64,000 bases of DNA from positions 4,855,501 to 4,919,500 of the forward strand of contig JAUIMM010000213.1 in the NCBI GenBank assembly GCA_031769625.1, in the 5' to 3' direction. Made by a program: the position numbers and the translations under genes. This stretch comes from Taudactylus pleione (taxonomy: Eukaryota; Chordata; Amphibia; Anura; Myobatrachidae). Below the pieces are notes generated by a model that saw only the letters and a list, made by a program, of their open reading frames with translations, was not told the DNA's origin and did no database searches. This document shows, one piece after another, positions 33,505 through 44,414 of the stretch (within the stretch, counting starts at the first letter, position 1; every line of letters begins with the position of its first letter).

Positions 33505-35060
33505 CATGTGTATATCAAGCTATGTCATATCTCTTCTTAATAAGAGATTATTAGTCCTTTCTAAAACAGATTTTGGGTGAAGGGGAAGACAACTTCCTAT
33601 TGCTCTGCGCTGTCGCACTGGCCTAAGCACAGTGTGTAAGCAACCCATTTTGGGTGCACAAAGAGGCTCTAGGTAGCACTACATGGAACACATGTATGTG
33701 TAGACAAAAGTTACTAAAAGTAGAAAGAAACTGTATTTCATAGCAAAGGAAATTACAACCACTGTGAATCTACCACTCACTAGTAGAGAAGCATAGAAAC
33801 AAAACAATAAACATAATAATTAATTCCTCTAATAAAGTAAACTGCAAAGCTCAATAATATACAGTACTGCGCCTTATATCTACACTGGGACTCCCATTGT
33901 TACTGATTATTACCACAGGCTGCTCATCCATAGTAAAATATAAGAGAGCCTAGAGAGGAGAGAAGAGACTTCTGTAAAGAATGGCCCCTGACTACAGGGA
34001 TACATTGGATTGAATCTTCTGTGGACATGAATTAAGGACATGACTCTTACAGCCACCTGTCCAGTCAGGTCAGGTGTTACATTCACTTCCACAGCCCATA
34101 GAACATCTGAATCTCCCAGCCCACCCACTACTCCAGCTGTAAAAACTCATCTTATCAGGCTTGTAAATGTAATGGTGAAGCAGTGTGAGCAGAACAGATA
34201 CTTTTTCCTACTACTACAATGGTGCAAGGTTTCTAGGCACCCTAGGCAACATTTCACCAACCCCCCCTGTTCCCTCCAATTCATAATATATCACACATTA
34301 GTCTCCCCAGTTCAATAACATGCCACACTGCAGTGCCCCAAATTCATCATATACTATATAGAATATTACACACAGCAGAGCGCCATAATCATAATGTACC
34401 TCATAACACTGCCACAAATTCATTATATGCCGCTCAGACATGAATTATGCGATTCATTATATTTTTTTGTGGACTCAGCGGCGCCCTCCAATGGCCAGCG
34501 CCCAGAGGCGGCTGCCTAAGGTTGCCTAATGGCAGCACCGGCCCTGACTACAACCTATATCCCAAAAGGCTGCCAGATCTAAGGGAGATTTTAATTGAAT
34601 GCTACGTGCCCCCAGGCCGGCATCGCAAGTTTTCCCACACACCTCGGTACATTGCGTCCATCGGGCAGAATTGAAATCCCCCCTAAGAAAACCTTGCCTA
34701 GTAACTTGCAGCATGGGCATGCCTTACCTAGTGTATGTATGACTTACAAGCAAAGTGAGTGTGTGGTAGGGAATCTAGATTGTACCACTGGTGCAGGGAC
34801 TGAATATTCTCTGTAAAGCACTGCAGAATATGTGTGCGTTCTATAAATAACTGCTAATAAATAAAAATTACAAAATGAAGGCACAGATACAGCTCATTAC
34901 AATGTCATAGTGACATACAGAGGGTCAGCACCCCAGAAGCTCACCTAACCCTATCTTAATATCAGAAATATGGTCTGATTACATTAGGTTGTGTACTCAT
35001 TCATATAACATGTTGCAAACTCTGACTTAATTCCTTTACCGAAGGAATGTAATGCGATAC
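33505..35060. other. Intron DNA with hAT-like fragments
   Basis: 34200-34550 begins GGTGCAAGGTTTCTAGGCACCCT and ends GCAGCACCGGCCCTGA, typical of a degraded hAT-like element, without a clean duplication. 34795-34862 (CTCTGTAAAGCACTGCAGAAT ... CTATAAATAACTG) is a LINE 3' tail. No gene found. Confidence 0.45.
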
Positions 35061-35064
35061 TGGG

Positions 35065-35449
35065 GCAGAATCAGAGGTACGAGCAAATGAGGCCACAGCT
35101 GCGTCTTTTTCCGCAATAGCATCTTTATACTAATGCAGCAACCGATTCTGAGCCTACTCAAATGCAAATGCGCCATCTCAACATGGCATCCTCTGTCAGT
35201 GCAACTGAGTCTTTAGACGCAGTCGTTGTAAGCGACATGTCAGCATCTGGCTAACCACCCCCATGTTACCTCCTGGGAACTCCCACTGAAATCCACAGGT
35301 CTTGCGTCCAAAATCGTAATGCGTCTCCCGGTGGCTACCATCAGAACGCATGCGCGGTGCGACTCAGACGCTCACACAGACTGAAAACATTGTCTGCTTG
35401 CATCCGAAATCACCACTGCGTGCACCTCACCATCAGGCCCAATGTGTTT
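35065..35449. mobile_element. GGGCCTGATTCTGA-family element, uninterrupted copy
   Basis: Aligns with 15507-16297 and with the host parts of 20917-28583. At 35359-35370 it reads TGCGACTCAGAC where the array-bearing copy is interrupted, so it serves as the empty site. Right end ATCAGGCCC. Confidence 0.7.
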
Positions 35450-35526
35450 TGCTTGCGATTTGGAATTTATTCACAAACAACAGCAATGTTACTTTATAGA
35501 CAGTTCATATTTTTCTTTTCATATTA

Positions 35527-36338
35527 AGAGCCGAATTCAATTAGCCGCGAAAAGTGCCGTCTGGCGAAAAGCGGAATGAATTCACCTCATTTTGACGTGA
35601 TGTTTTCTCCATGCGCGTCCCCACTTTTCACCCTATTCAAATGTAAAACACGCCAAAACGCAGATAGACTAATGTTTTACAAAGCCAAACTAGCGAAAAC
35701 TACATCTTTTGGGGGGAAATCAGTCTGTACCCCATAAAAAGCTTCAGTGACCCTGGGAATCAATATAGAATAGTAGTAGTAGCCCTAATAAAAGTATTTA
35801 GTGAACTTATTTTGGGGCAAAGGGCTGTTATATGCATTTTTGCATATGTGTGAAAAAATTATAGTAAGCAATGTTTTTTTCTAAATAAATAAGTACCAAA
35901 GTTAAATTTGGGGTACATGAAAATGGGTACTAGTATATTTTGAATTCTCTAAAATGAAGATTTGAAAAATCTGCTTCAACCTCGTGCAATCCCCAAAACA
36001 CCTGTCCCAACCATATAGCCCCCCAAAGTATCAGGCCCCCCACTTTTTTTTACATTTTCCAACCTTTTTTAATTTTTGCCCCAAAAAATTACATGTCTTT
36101 TTTGGGTGACTTAAGTTAATTTAAAAAAAATAAATAAATGTTGCCCTATTAGTCATTAGGGGGGTGTCCAAAGGGTGCAGAACCAAGTCCCCACATTTGC
36201 ACCGCAAAATATGGATTTTGCACTAGGCGAAACCTCCAGGGAATTGAATATGGAGATACTCTGAATACAGGCGAAAAGTGTAAATTGGAGAAAATTTTTC
36301 TCCAAATGGCACTTTTTCGCGGCTAATTGGATACGCCC
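35527..36338. mobile_element. Single-copy relative of the 864-bp MITE
   Basis: Ends GAGCCGAATTCAATTAGCCG and CGGCTAATTGGATACGCCC, with TTA duplication 35524-35526/36339-36341. Shares internal order with the array units: GGGGAAATCAGTCTG, GGGGTACATGAAAATGGG, a GGGTGACTTAAG stretch and the GTGTCCAAAGGGTGCAG ... TTTGCACCGCAAAA block. It shows what the array unit looks like as an ordinary insertion. Confidence 0.85.
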
Positions 36339-36364
36339 TTAACCTCAACTGATACAGTACAGTA

Positions 36365-36535
36365 TTAACCTTTATTTATATACGGAATTTATTTTCTTTG
36401 CAAATCACTCATATTAGCCCCAGTGAAGCTTACAGTCTACATTCTCTAACACAAGCACACATTAGGATCAATCTCATCCAAGCCAATTAACCTTCCAGTA
36501 GATGTTTTGGATTGTGCGAGGAAACCCGCACAAAT
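36365..36535 (-). mobile_element. L2-like retroelement 3' region, reverse, copy 2
   Basis: Landmarks AGCCCCAGTGAAGCTTACAG, ACATTCTCTAACACAAGCAC, AGCCAATTAACCTTCCAGTA and GATTGTGCGAGGAAACCC, in the same order as 19025-19275. Confidence 0.6.
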
Positions 36536-36586
36536 ATATGAAGAACAAAAGGCAACGAAAATCATTGTTTGATGAATTGGGTGGTT

Positions 36587-37894
36587 CAGTGGCATAACTA
36601 AGGGGGGTACGGGCCGGCGTCCAGGTCAGTGGCTAGTGTGTAGTGCAGACTACACAGTAACAAATACACCACCACCGGTGCCAGGTAGTACACTCGTACT
36701 ACCCGGCGGTGTGTTTGTTTTAGCAGCCAATGAGAGTCAGACAGACTCATTTCCTGCTGCACCCAGGACCGGAGCCGGCCTGGAGCTCCGACTTCCAGCT
36801 CCCACAGTGGGTGATGGGAGAGACGTCATGACGTCTTTCCCATAGTGCTGAGCGGGACCGGAGGAGCGGACGGTAGTGGGTGCAGGAGCGGGGATTCAGG
36901 TAAGTATAATTTTGTCTGTCTTTGCGTGTCTACGTGTTTTATGTGTAAAAGGCACTACTACTGGGGGCACTGTATATTGGGCACTCCATAGGGGGCACTA
37001 CTGGGGGTATTACTGGGGGCACTGTATAAGGGGCACTACTTTGGGCACTGTATATTGGGCACTGCCTAAGGAGCACTACTGGGAGCACTATATATTGGGC
37101 ACTACAGGGGGCACTGCATAATGTGCACTACAACAGGGGGCATTGCATAAGGGGCACTACTACTGGGGACATTGCTTAAGGGACACTACTACAGTGGGCA
37201 TTGCATGGGGAGCACTACTAGTAGAGGCATTGCATAAAAGGCACTACAACAGGGATCACTGTATAAGGGGCACTACTACTGGGGACATTGCATAAGGGGC
37301 ACTACTACAGTGGGCATAGCATGGGGAGCACTACTATTAGAGGCATTGCATAAAAGGCACTACAACAGGGATCACTGTATAAGGGGCACTACTACTGGGG
37401 AAATTGCATAAGGGGCACTACTACAGTGGGCATAGCATGGGGAGCACTACTACTAGAGGCATTGCATAAAAGGCACTACAACAGGGATCACTGTATAAGG
37501 GGCACTACTACTGGGGACATTGCATAAGGGGCACTACTACAGTGGGCATTGCATGGGGAGCACTACTACTAGAGGCATTGCATAAAAGGCACTACAACAG
37601 TGATCACTGTATAAGGGGCACTACTACTGGGGACATTGCATAAGGGGCACTACTACAGTGGGCATTGCATGGGGAGCACTACTACTAGAGGCATTGCATA
37701 AAAGGCACTACAACAGTGATCACTGTATAAGAAGCACTACTACTGGATGCATTAAGGTGCATATGGAATGGAAAGTAATGCTCCCAGAGTGACGAGAAAC
37801 GGTGGTGTGTCATGTTGACAATGTTTTATTGGCCATGCCCCTTGTGGCATTTTTCATCTTGCCCTGGGCTCCAAATATCCTTTTTACGCCCCTG
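36587..37894. mobile_element. hAT-like element swollen by an internal tandem array
   Basis: Ends CAGTGGCATAACTAAGG and CCTTTTTACGCCCCTG, with a perfect 8-bp duplication GGGTGGTT (36579-36586, 37895-37902). Most of its 1308 bp is the tandem array 36945-37755. No transposase. Confidence 0.88.
36945..37755. repeat. GGGGCACTAC... array with 116-bp higher-order repeat
   Basis: The basic unit is about 24-30 bp (GGGGCACTACTACTGGGGAC, then CATTGCATAA). From 37151 the units group into a higher-order period of 116 bp, with starts at 37151, 37267, 37383, 37499, 37615 and a partial at about 37731. Each higher-order unit has four variants in fixed order (TACTGGGGAC, TACAGTGGGC, TAGAGGC, CAACAGGGATC). Confidence 0.92.
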
Positions 37895-37902
37895 GGGTGG
37901 TT

Positions 37903-39046
37903 GCATCTTCCCTTGCATTGTCGTACTGCAGTCATGCAGTGTGTACAGTGATGCAATACAGTATATCATTACATGGCATCGCCGCTGGGTCGGCACATTG
38001 CTCAGGTGTGTACCCAGCTTAACTCTGAATGAGGCCCACAAACTCCTCCATATGAACAGTACCCCTGTTGAAATTGACCTAATACCCCAGCACTGTGAGT
38101 AATGATTAGATGCCAATATTCCATTAGCAATATCTTTATTAGAATAAAACTATGGATACTTATTCTGAAACCCTATTCATGTGCCATAGTATAGACTAAT
38201 CAACATTTCAATATGGTCTCAATCTACACAGACTGTTTACTCACACACCAGGTGTAACTAATATGTGACTGGTATGCCACGTACAACAGAAAATCTCATG
38301 GGTTTGGATAAACTTCTCTGAGGTCAAACTATACTATGCTAACATGTCTACATGCTCTCTTATTTCAATCTCTGTGTTTTAACCGTTTGTTTGCAATAAA
38401 GTATTTTAATCTACATGATCTTTACACTATTATTTTATAAGTTTTTTTTTAGTACTTTTCTCATACTTCCTTACTTTTCTCCTCTCTGGGAGAAGCCGGC
38501 AGAGGAGAAGCAAAGCGCTTCACGTCATTAGGCCCGTCCCATTGTGACATCATGCCGCAAATCGCGAATCCGTAGGGAGCTAATTATAGAAATACTGTTT
38601 TATTAGCTTTGGCTTTATATTTGTTAACATTTTGTGTATATTAAATGAAAACTGTAGTCTCAATATTTCTTTTTAAATCAAATTCTAGTAGAACTGCATA
38701 GGTTTTTCTTCAGCCATTCCCATAACACTATCGTTACTACTGGAATGTTTAATTGTCTACATTTCCACCCAATTCCTTAGCCTTGTCCACTTTCAAAATT
38801 TTCCTTGCGATGTGGACTGGAGAATACAATGAGTGATGGAGAATACAATGAGTGGTGGAGAATACAAGAGTATGGACCAGGCATGGCTGAGTAAGGACAG
38901 ACGATCACCACATCACAATGAAATATAAGATGGTCACTTTATAAAATTAGAACTTCCCAGTAGTATTTATTATTTTACTATCTATGAAATCTTAGCCTAC
39001 ATACATAGGTGTCCTAAGCTCCGTCCACCATGAGTCTGTGCTATGG
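37903..39046. other. Intron DNA, largely single-copy
   Basis: 37990-38020 ends in CAGGTGTGTACCCAGC, a lone terminal repeat of the GTACACAC MITE family. No exon supported in 38030-39046. Confidence 0.45.
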
Positions 39047-39893
39047 GCCTGATTCAGAGACTGACGCTAAATGCACAGCAGCTGCATCTTTGGACACATC
39101 TGGTGTGCGAAAATATGTTAAAAACAGCTGAAGGCATCTGTAGTTGAAACTGGCCCACTGCATGCTTTTGTGATCCGCTGCTGTGTCCAAAGACGCATCA
39201 TTGGATCATCTGCATGAACATTGTTCATCTGATTAACCCAGGCTTGCCGACTTTCTGGGAGCCAGGTCGTCACTGCAGAGGGTGTGGTGGCGGCAATGGT
39301 GGGCAGCACAGGGTGTGGCAATAGGATTACATCATCGCAGCCCCGTCCCCGTTATAAAATGCAGAGATTTCTGGAATTGTAAAGCAGGGGGTGGGACTAG
39401 GCTGATGCAATGCGAAGCGTGTCAACGGACCCCTCCGGACTGCCATGTAAGTGGGGTAGGAGTGTGGGGGTGGGCCAGACCGGGAGACTTGCCCTCACTT
39501 ACGGGAGGCCAGGAGCGCCAGACGATTTTTGCAAGCCTCCTGGTCATTGATGGACAGTTGGCAAGTATGGAGTAACCCTCAGGGTACTCAGGCAGCCCAT
39601 TGTTTTCACGCTGCCGGGGCCAGTGAAACTGCATCCAAGGACACAGCCACTGGCCTCGGCATGCCCAGGATATGGGGCTGAAACGGTTTTATGTAATGCT
39701 GGTTGTCGCCTCCCTTTCCCCGCCCCCAAATGGTCACAGCATGTCAATCATGCTGCAGGTTGGGGGGCACTGCGATTTTCATCGCAGACAGAGATCTGTA
39801 CATGTGCAGTAAGGATGCTGTGCACTCTCAGATCTACAAACATCGGAGATATACGTAAACCATCGGGTTTGTGCACATCTCTGAATTAGGCCC
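39047..39893. mobile_element. GGGCCTGATTCAGAGA element with a nested repeat
   Basis: Ends GGGCCTGATTCAGAGA and TCTCTGAATTAGGCCC, flanked by TAT (39044-39046, 39894-39896). Inside, 39244-39568 (CTTGCCGACTTTCTGGGAGC ... GATGGACAGTTGGCAAG) is a second element with its own inverted ends. A GTGTCCAAAGACGCATCATT word links it to 130-480. Confidence 0.7.
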
Positions 39894-40208
39894 TATATTC
39901 ATCAAATGTGGAAACCAGCTTAGGCCACTTAAGATACATTATGATCAATACTCTCTTACGTTATACATATAAATGGTCAGAAACCACTTCCTCTATTTTT
40001 AGTTCATTACAAATTTAACAGAGATTACTACCTATGCTTTTATCTAATGATCAATTACCGTGGTTCAAGGTGCATTCACCATACTTATTATTATAATCAA
40101 TTTGTAAAGTGTCATTGTGATACACAGCGCTTGACGAGGGGACATCATATATAGAAAACAGTGACAGCAATGAGATGAGTGAGGTTGTGAAATAATGATG
40201 GACAGGAC

Positions 40209-40385
40209 TAGTGGTGGCTCCAGAGGTGGGGCTGCAGCACAGTCCAAAATTCAAATAGGGGAGCCACACCAATTGCCAGCGAGTCTTGGCCGGAAATGTT
40301 TGGCTGTATTTGGGGTGGCAGTTGGTGTGTCTCCCCTATTTGAATTTTTGACTGCACTGCAGCCCCACCTATGGAGCTGTCACTG
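40209..40385. mobile_element. Palindromic hAT MITE, 177 bp
   Basis: Ends TAGTGGTGGCTCCAGAGGTG and CACCTATGGAGCTGTCACTG, with a perfect 8-bp duplication GACAGGAC (40201-40208, 40386-40393). Inverted interior AATTCAAATAGGGGAG / CTCCCCTATTTGAATT. Confidence 0.92.
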
Positions 40386-40393
40386 GACAGGAC

Positions 40394-41060
40394 CCTACCG
40401 TAGAGGAGGAGACTAGCGCAGACAGGGTATAGCTAAGGACCAAGTGTATCTGAGCCCACAAAAAAGGAAAGATGAAACATTACATATAGTGCAAGGAAAC
40501 AGGCGAAATTCTGGCCAAAGGCAGACAGACTGTGAGGATAGGTAACAAAAGTACTTATAGGGGAGTTATTCAGTATTTGCATGCATCCTCTTAACCATGT
40601 ACAGTACAGATTGCCATTATAACTATCACGACTGAGATGCAACGTGAAAACTGCTCATGTTAAAGAAGGATCTCTAACCTTAATTGTGTAATTTGTATAA
40701 GAAAGGTAGAGCAAACAGTGTGAATCTCGGTTAATTAAAATGCAAATGGAAATAGTGATAATGGGAACAGGAGATCGAATAAAGGGAGCTAATGAAGCAG
40801 TAATGGTTAGGTCTAGAGGCTGCGTCCTCCTCTGATCATTGGCTGCAGCAGAGAAGGGTCAGGTTGCAGTGAATGAAGTGCTTGGCAGAGAGATGAGAGC
40901 TGGGGTAAAATAAACAATTCCTAGTAAAGAACAAGTCACAAAGCAAACAAAAGCCCACACACTCCACATAAATTTATCTCAGCCCACAAGATCTCATTTA
41001 CAGCATTCTTAAGCACTTCTACTCACGGTTTACAAATAGCATAATACCAATTAATTTCTG
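40394..41060. other. Intron DNA, no feature recognised
   Basis: Apparently single-copy sequence between two palindromic MITEs. Confidence 0.5.
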
Positions 41061-41068
41061 GTTTATAC

Positions 41069-41190
41069 TAGGGATGTGCAGGCTCGGATAGGTTCCAGTT
41101 TGCACGCCGAGTTCGGATTTTTGTTTTTTTGGAGGGAAAAATGCGAACTCGGCATGCAAACTCGAACCTATCCGAGCCTGCACATCCCTA
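41069..41190. mobile_element. Near-perfect palindromic hAT MITE, 122 bp
   Basis: Ends TAGGGATGTGCAGGCTCGG and CCGAGCCTGCACATCCCTA, with a perfect 8-bp duplication GTTTATAC (41061-41068, 41191-41198). Arms of over 45 bp with few mismatches imply a recent insertion. Confidence 0.95.
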
Positions 41191-41274
41191 GTTTATACTA
41201 ATTACATGTGGTATATACATGACACCCATTTTTACACTGTTATATACTCTGCTGCTCTTATAGGCATTATTATT

Positions 41275-41345
41275 ACCAGTTATTTATATTCTGCAGCACT
41301 TTACAGAGAATATTTGGACATTCACATCAGTCCCTGCCCCAGTGA
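41275..41345 (-). mobile_element. L2-like tail, reverse, copy 3
   Basis: CAGTTATTTATATTCTGCAGCACTTTACAG followed by CATCAGTCCCTGCCCC, split here as two landmark words: TATTCTGCAGCACTTTACAG and CATCAGTCCCTGCC. Confidence 0.5.
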
Positions 41346-41445
41346 ATGCAGAAAACAAACAGGTGCGCTAATTACCAGATGGTGTACCTTGAACAAACAG
41401 GCAGCTCACACAGCAGGTTCTGTACCTGCTAAAAAAAATATGGAC

Positions 41446-41624
41446 CAAATATACAGGTGGAGCGCTAGTTTAATTCAAGTGACCAGAGATAGTCAACAAT
41501 TTATTGAAAATCAGCAAGACAATAAAAAATGTATTTGCATCACACGGTAATCTTGCTGATTTTCAATAAATTGCTGACTATCTCTGGTCACTTGAATTAA
41601 ACTAGCGCTCCACCTGTATATTTG
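41446..41624. mobile_element. Long perfect inverted repeat, 179 bp
   Basis: Arms of about 73 bp (left CAAATATACAGGTGGAGCGC ... ATCAGCAAGA; right is its complement) differ at about one position and enclose a ~33-bp loop. It can extrude or form a strong RNA hairpin. Probably a young MITE or snap-back element. Target duplication not resolved. Confidence 0.88.
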
Positions 41625-42039
41625 ATTGCAGATGCTATCACTTTACTTTTAGTTTTGAGATTCTGGCGAGCTACTGCGCATGCACGGTCTGATGACCTCT
41701 GGATCCCTCTCCTGGTAACGTTTGCATAATGTGGCCCACAGACAGCCACCAATAGAAGCCTATGTGGTCGGAAAAGGAGGGACCGTGGCACATATCAGAG
41801 ATATCTGCTGCAGTCTCTCTATGTTACATCTAGGAGATACTTTCCTTTTTTGGGAACTCTCTTTTTTGGGGACTTTCCCACAAAATAACATTGGTAAATA
41901 TGCCTCTAGAAAAGAAACCAAAACAAACATCCCTACTTACTCAGGAAACCGTTCACTGTTGCTCACAGTATTGTGCTATAATTTTGTGAAAGTCCATCAC
42001 GCATTCACTAACCAATTCATAAACTGCACTGGTAGTAGC

Positions 42040-42465
42040 ACAATCCCGACAGTGTAATCCCGGCAAAGGATCTAACATAGGCGTCGAAATACCAACGTCT
42101 ATGTTAATCCAGACGCCGGGACCTCGACAGGACGCTGGACCGATCATCCAACGCCGGGGGTAAGTATCCATGTAGCCGGGGATGGGGTAGGTTTAGGGAC
42201 CTCCGGGAGGACTTAGGGTTAGGCAGCCCCCCGGGGAGGGTTAGGGTTAGGCTAGGGGAAGGGGGGGTTAGGTTTAGGCATCCCTGGGGGGAGGTTAGGG
42301 TTAGGCACTAGGGGGTGAGATTAGGGTTAGGCATCCCTAAAGGAGGGTTAGGGTTAGGGGGGGAGAGGGGAAGGTTAGGTACTTTACTTACTTCTGTCGG
42401 GAGCTGCGCTGTTTGGCCTGCCTGCGTCGGATTTTCATCCAGCGGTCAATCATACCGATTCCTTA
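42040..42465. mobile_element. Telomere-like-tract element, copy 3 (TTAGGG side)
   Basis: Left AATCCCGGCAAAGGATCT with the hairpin ACATAGGCGTCG/CGTCTATGT, then a GGGTTAGGGTTAGGC minisatellite (about 42180-42380), then the right end CCAGCGGTCAATCATACC. Same layout as 14511-14986. Boundaries approximate. Confidence 0.65.
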
Positions 42466-42483
42466 GCAATATATGCCGCCAAA

Positions 42484-42992
42484 GGGCCTGATTCAGCAAT
42501 GCACGCAAGTGCACTGCTGAACGCAGGTTCACGTTTATCGGGAAACTGTGCATGCGCAGGACCCATTCTACGAGTGTGCAGAATGGGTCCTGCTAACATG
42601 CACACAAGCCCTTGAATGCCTGTGCCTGATTGACAGAGGCATTTAAGGGGCGGTGCAGGGGCGGCCGGCGTTCCCGGAAATGGTGCGAGTCCGCCCTGGT
42701 TTTCCGGGAGTTGCCAGCCCAGGAACTGCATGGACGTAAGCAGTCTGCTGGGCTCGCTAGCCGGCCAGCCTGAGTAATACTTACTCAGCTGACCGGCCGG
42801 CGCCATCCACCATCGCGACCATTATTGGCCGCGATGGTGATACCAGCCTGTGACCTCCATCGCAGTGCTGGGATCGCAAATTCAGCAGGGGGTGTCATAC
42901 ACTTTTTGCTGCATTTGCATTATTGCAAGGATCGCAATTGCAAAGTTACCTGCATGCAGCTTTGCAATTGTGATCCTTGGTGAATCAGGCCC
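42484..42992. mobile_element. Serial-hairpin element, family SH-B
   Basis: Ends GGGCCTGATTCAGC and TGAATCAGGCCC. It has at least seven consecutive hairpins: GCAAGTGCACTGC region, AGGACCCATTCT/AGAATGGGTCCT, AATGCCTGTG/CAGAGGCATT, TCCCGGAAA/TTTTCCGGGA, AGCCCAG.../CTGGGCT, GCCGGCCAGCCTGAGTAA/TTACTCAGCTGACCGGC, CACCATCGCG/CGCGATGGTG and AAGGATCGCAATTGCAAAG/CTTTGCAATTGTGATCCTT. Same ends and architecture as SH-A, different sequences. Confidence 0.8.
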
Positions 42993-43464
42993 AAGGTAAG
43001 AGTTTGATATTAAGTATACCCAGTCTTACCCAGACCACACCATACAGCCGAATAAATAGAGTATGGTAATCCTAGCATTCTTCTTAGACTATTATCACCG
43101 GAACATATGTGGAACAGTTTAAGCCACTATCAGTGATTACGGCCACACACAAAGTGATCCTGCCTCTCAAGCACTGAGCCACAGGAGGAGCATTGCTCAC
43201 ATTGACCACACACATACAGTCACTATTGGGATCATTGCACCCTGTGAGATGATCACATACTGTACAAGGACAAACAGCAGTCATCCTTACAACCAATCAA
43301 TAGAAGCTTTTAGTCCAATTAGAAAATACTGGCCAGGCTGCAATATTGAACTGTGTTGGAACAGTTTTTCACGTTCATGTCTCCCACATAAAGGTATGTA
43401 ATTAGGATTTTCATATATTGGTTTTATTTTAATTAAATATATTATCATAACGCTTCTCCTTTAG

Positions 43465-43637
43465 GGGCAGCAGTACTAAGCTCTGGAAAGTGATAAATTG
43501 GAGAGTGATAAACTAACAACCAATCAGCTTCTGTAATTTTTCAAACACAACCTGTAACATGACAGTTAGAAGCTGAGTGGCTGGTAGTTTAACAGTTTCC
43601 AACTTATCACTTTCCAGAGTTTAGTACATCTCCCCCA
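43465..43637. mobile_element. MITE, ACTAAGCTCTGGAAAG family, copy
   Basis: Inverted repeats AGTACTAAGCTCTGGAAAG / CTTTCCAGAGTTTAGTAC with the CAATCAGCTTC/GAAGCTGAGTG inner stem. Same family as 11576-11755. Confidence 0.78.
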
Positions 43638-43792
43638 TACAGAGAAAAATGGTTCACAATTAATAATTACAGAATGCAAGATCTTAAAATAGTCTTTCTT
43701 CCTGGGTCCCTAAACCTTCGATGCTCTGATGCTTCTCTGCCCTTGAACTGTAAGCCAAATCGTTGATGTGAACAACATAGCCTAAGGGCCGG

Positions 43793-44412
43793 ATTCAATT
43801 AGGCTTGATACTTAAGGTGCGTACACACGGTACGTTCAACGATAAATCATTCATATCGTTCATTTTTATGCAGTGAATGACCAACGATGCATGTTCCCGC
43901 ATGGACGATAACGATATCTATGGTCGTCCGTACATGCAGGCCAACTTGGATGATTTCATCAAGATTTGCCTGTTCAGAGATGTGGCCGGGTGACTTCATT
44001 GAAAGATATCTATCATAGATATCTTTCAGTGTGTACACCCAATATCGTTTGTCCTGCACAACAGAAAAGTTAAAGGGAAATCGTTCAGTGATATCGTTGG
44101 TTGTGCAGATCGTACCGTGTGTATGCAGCTTTACTGCGTGAGAAAAAGGGCCTATAGCCGCTGACTTTTACGCCTTTTAGCTATTCAACTACAAGCCCTT
44201 TTCTAGCGTGGTAAATAGATGGCTAATGCATGTTAATCCATAGATTCTGGGGTAAGCACTCTGGGTTAACGCTTTCGCGGCGGCTGCAACAAGGGCAGAA
44301 AGCCCTACTTACAGTAGATTTCTGTTCGAGCCTAAGCTAAACAGAAATCCGCGTTAAGTGCAGCCTCCTGGTTTATATGGGGCTGCCTTGGGCAGTAACT
44401 GAATAGCTTTGT
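43793..44412. mobile_element. GGGCCGGATTCAATTAGG element with nested MITE
   Basis: Left end GGGCCGGATTCAATTAGGC resembles the ATTCAATT-ended MITEs. The right side runs to about GCAGTAACTGAATAGC. It is interrupted by the GTACACAC-family MITE 43815-44130. Right boundary approximate. Confidence 0.5.
43815..44130. mobile_element. MITE, GGTGCGTACACACGGTACG family, nested
   Basis: Ends AGGTGCGTACACACGGTACG and CGTACCGTGTGTATGCAGCT, with TTA duplication 43812-43814/44131-44133. Contains the palindrome AAAGATATCTATCATAGATATCTTT. Confidence 0.88.
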
Positions 44413-44414
44413 AC

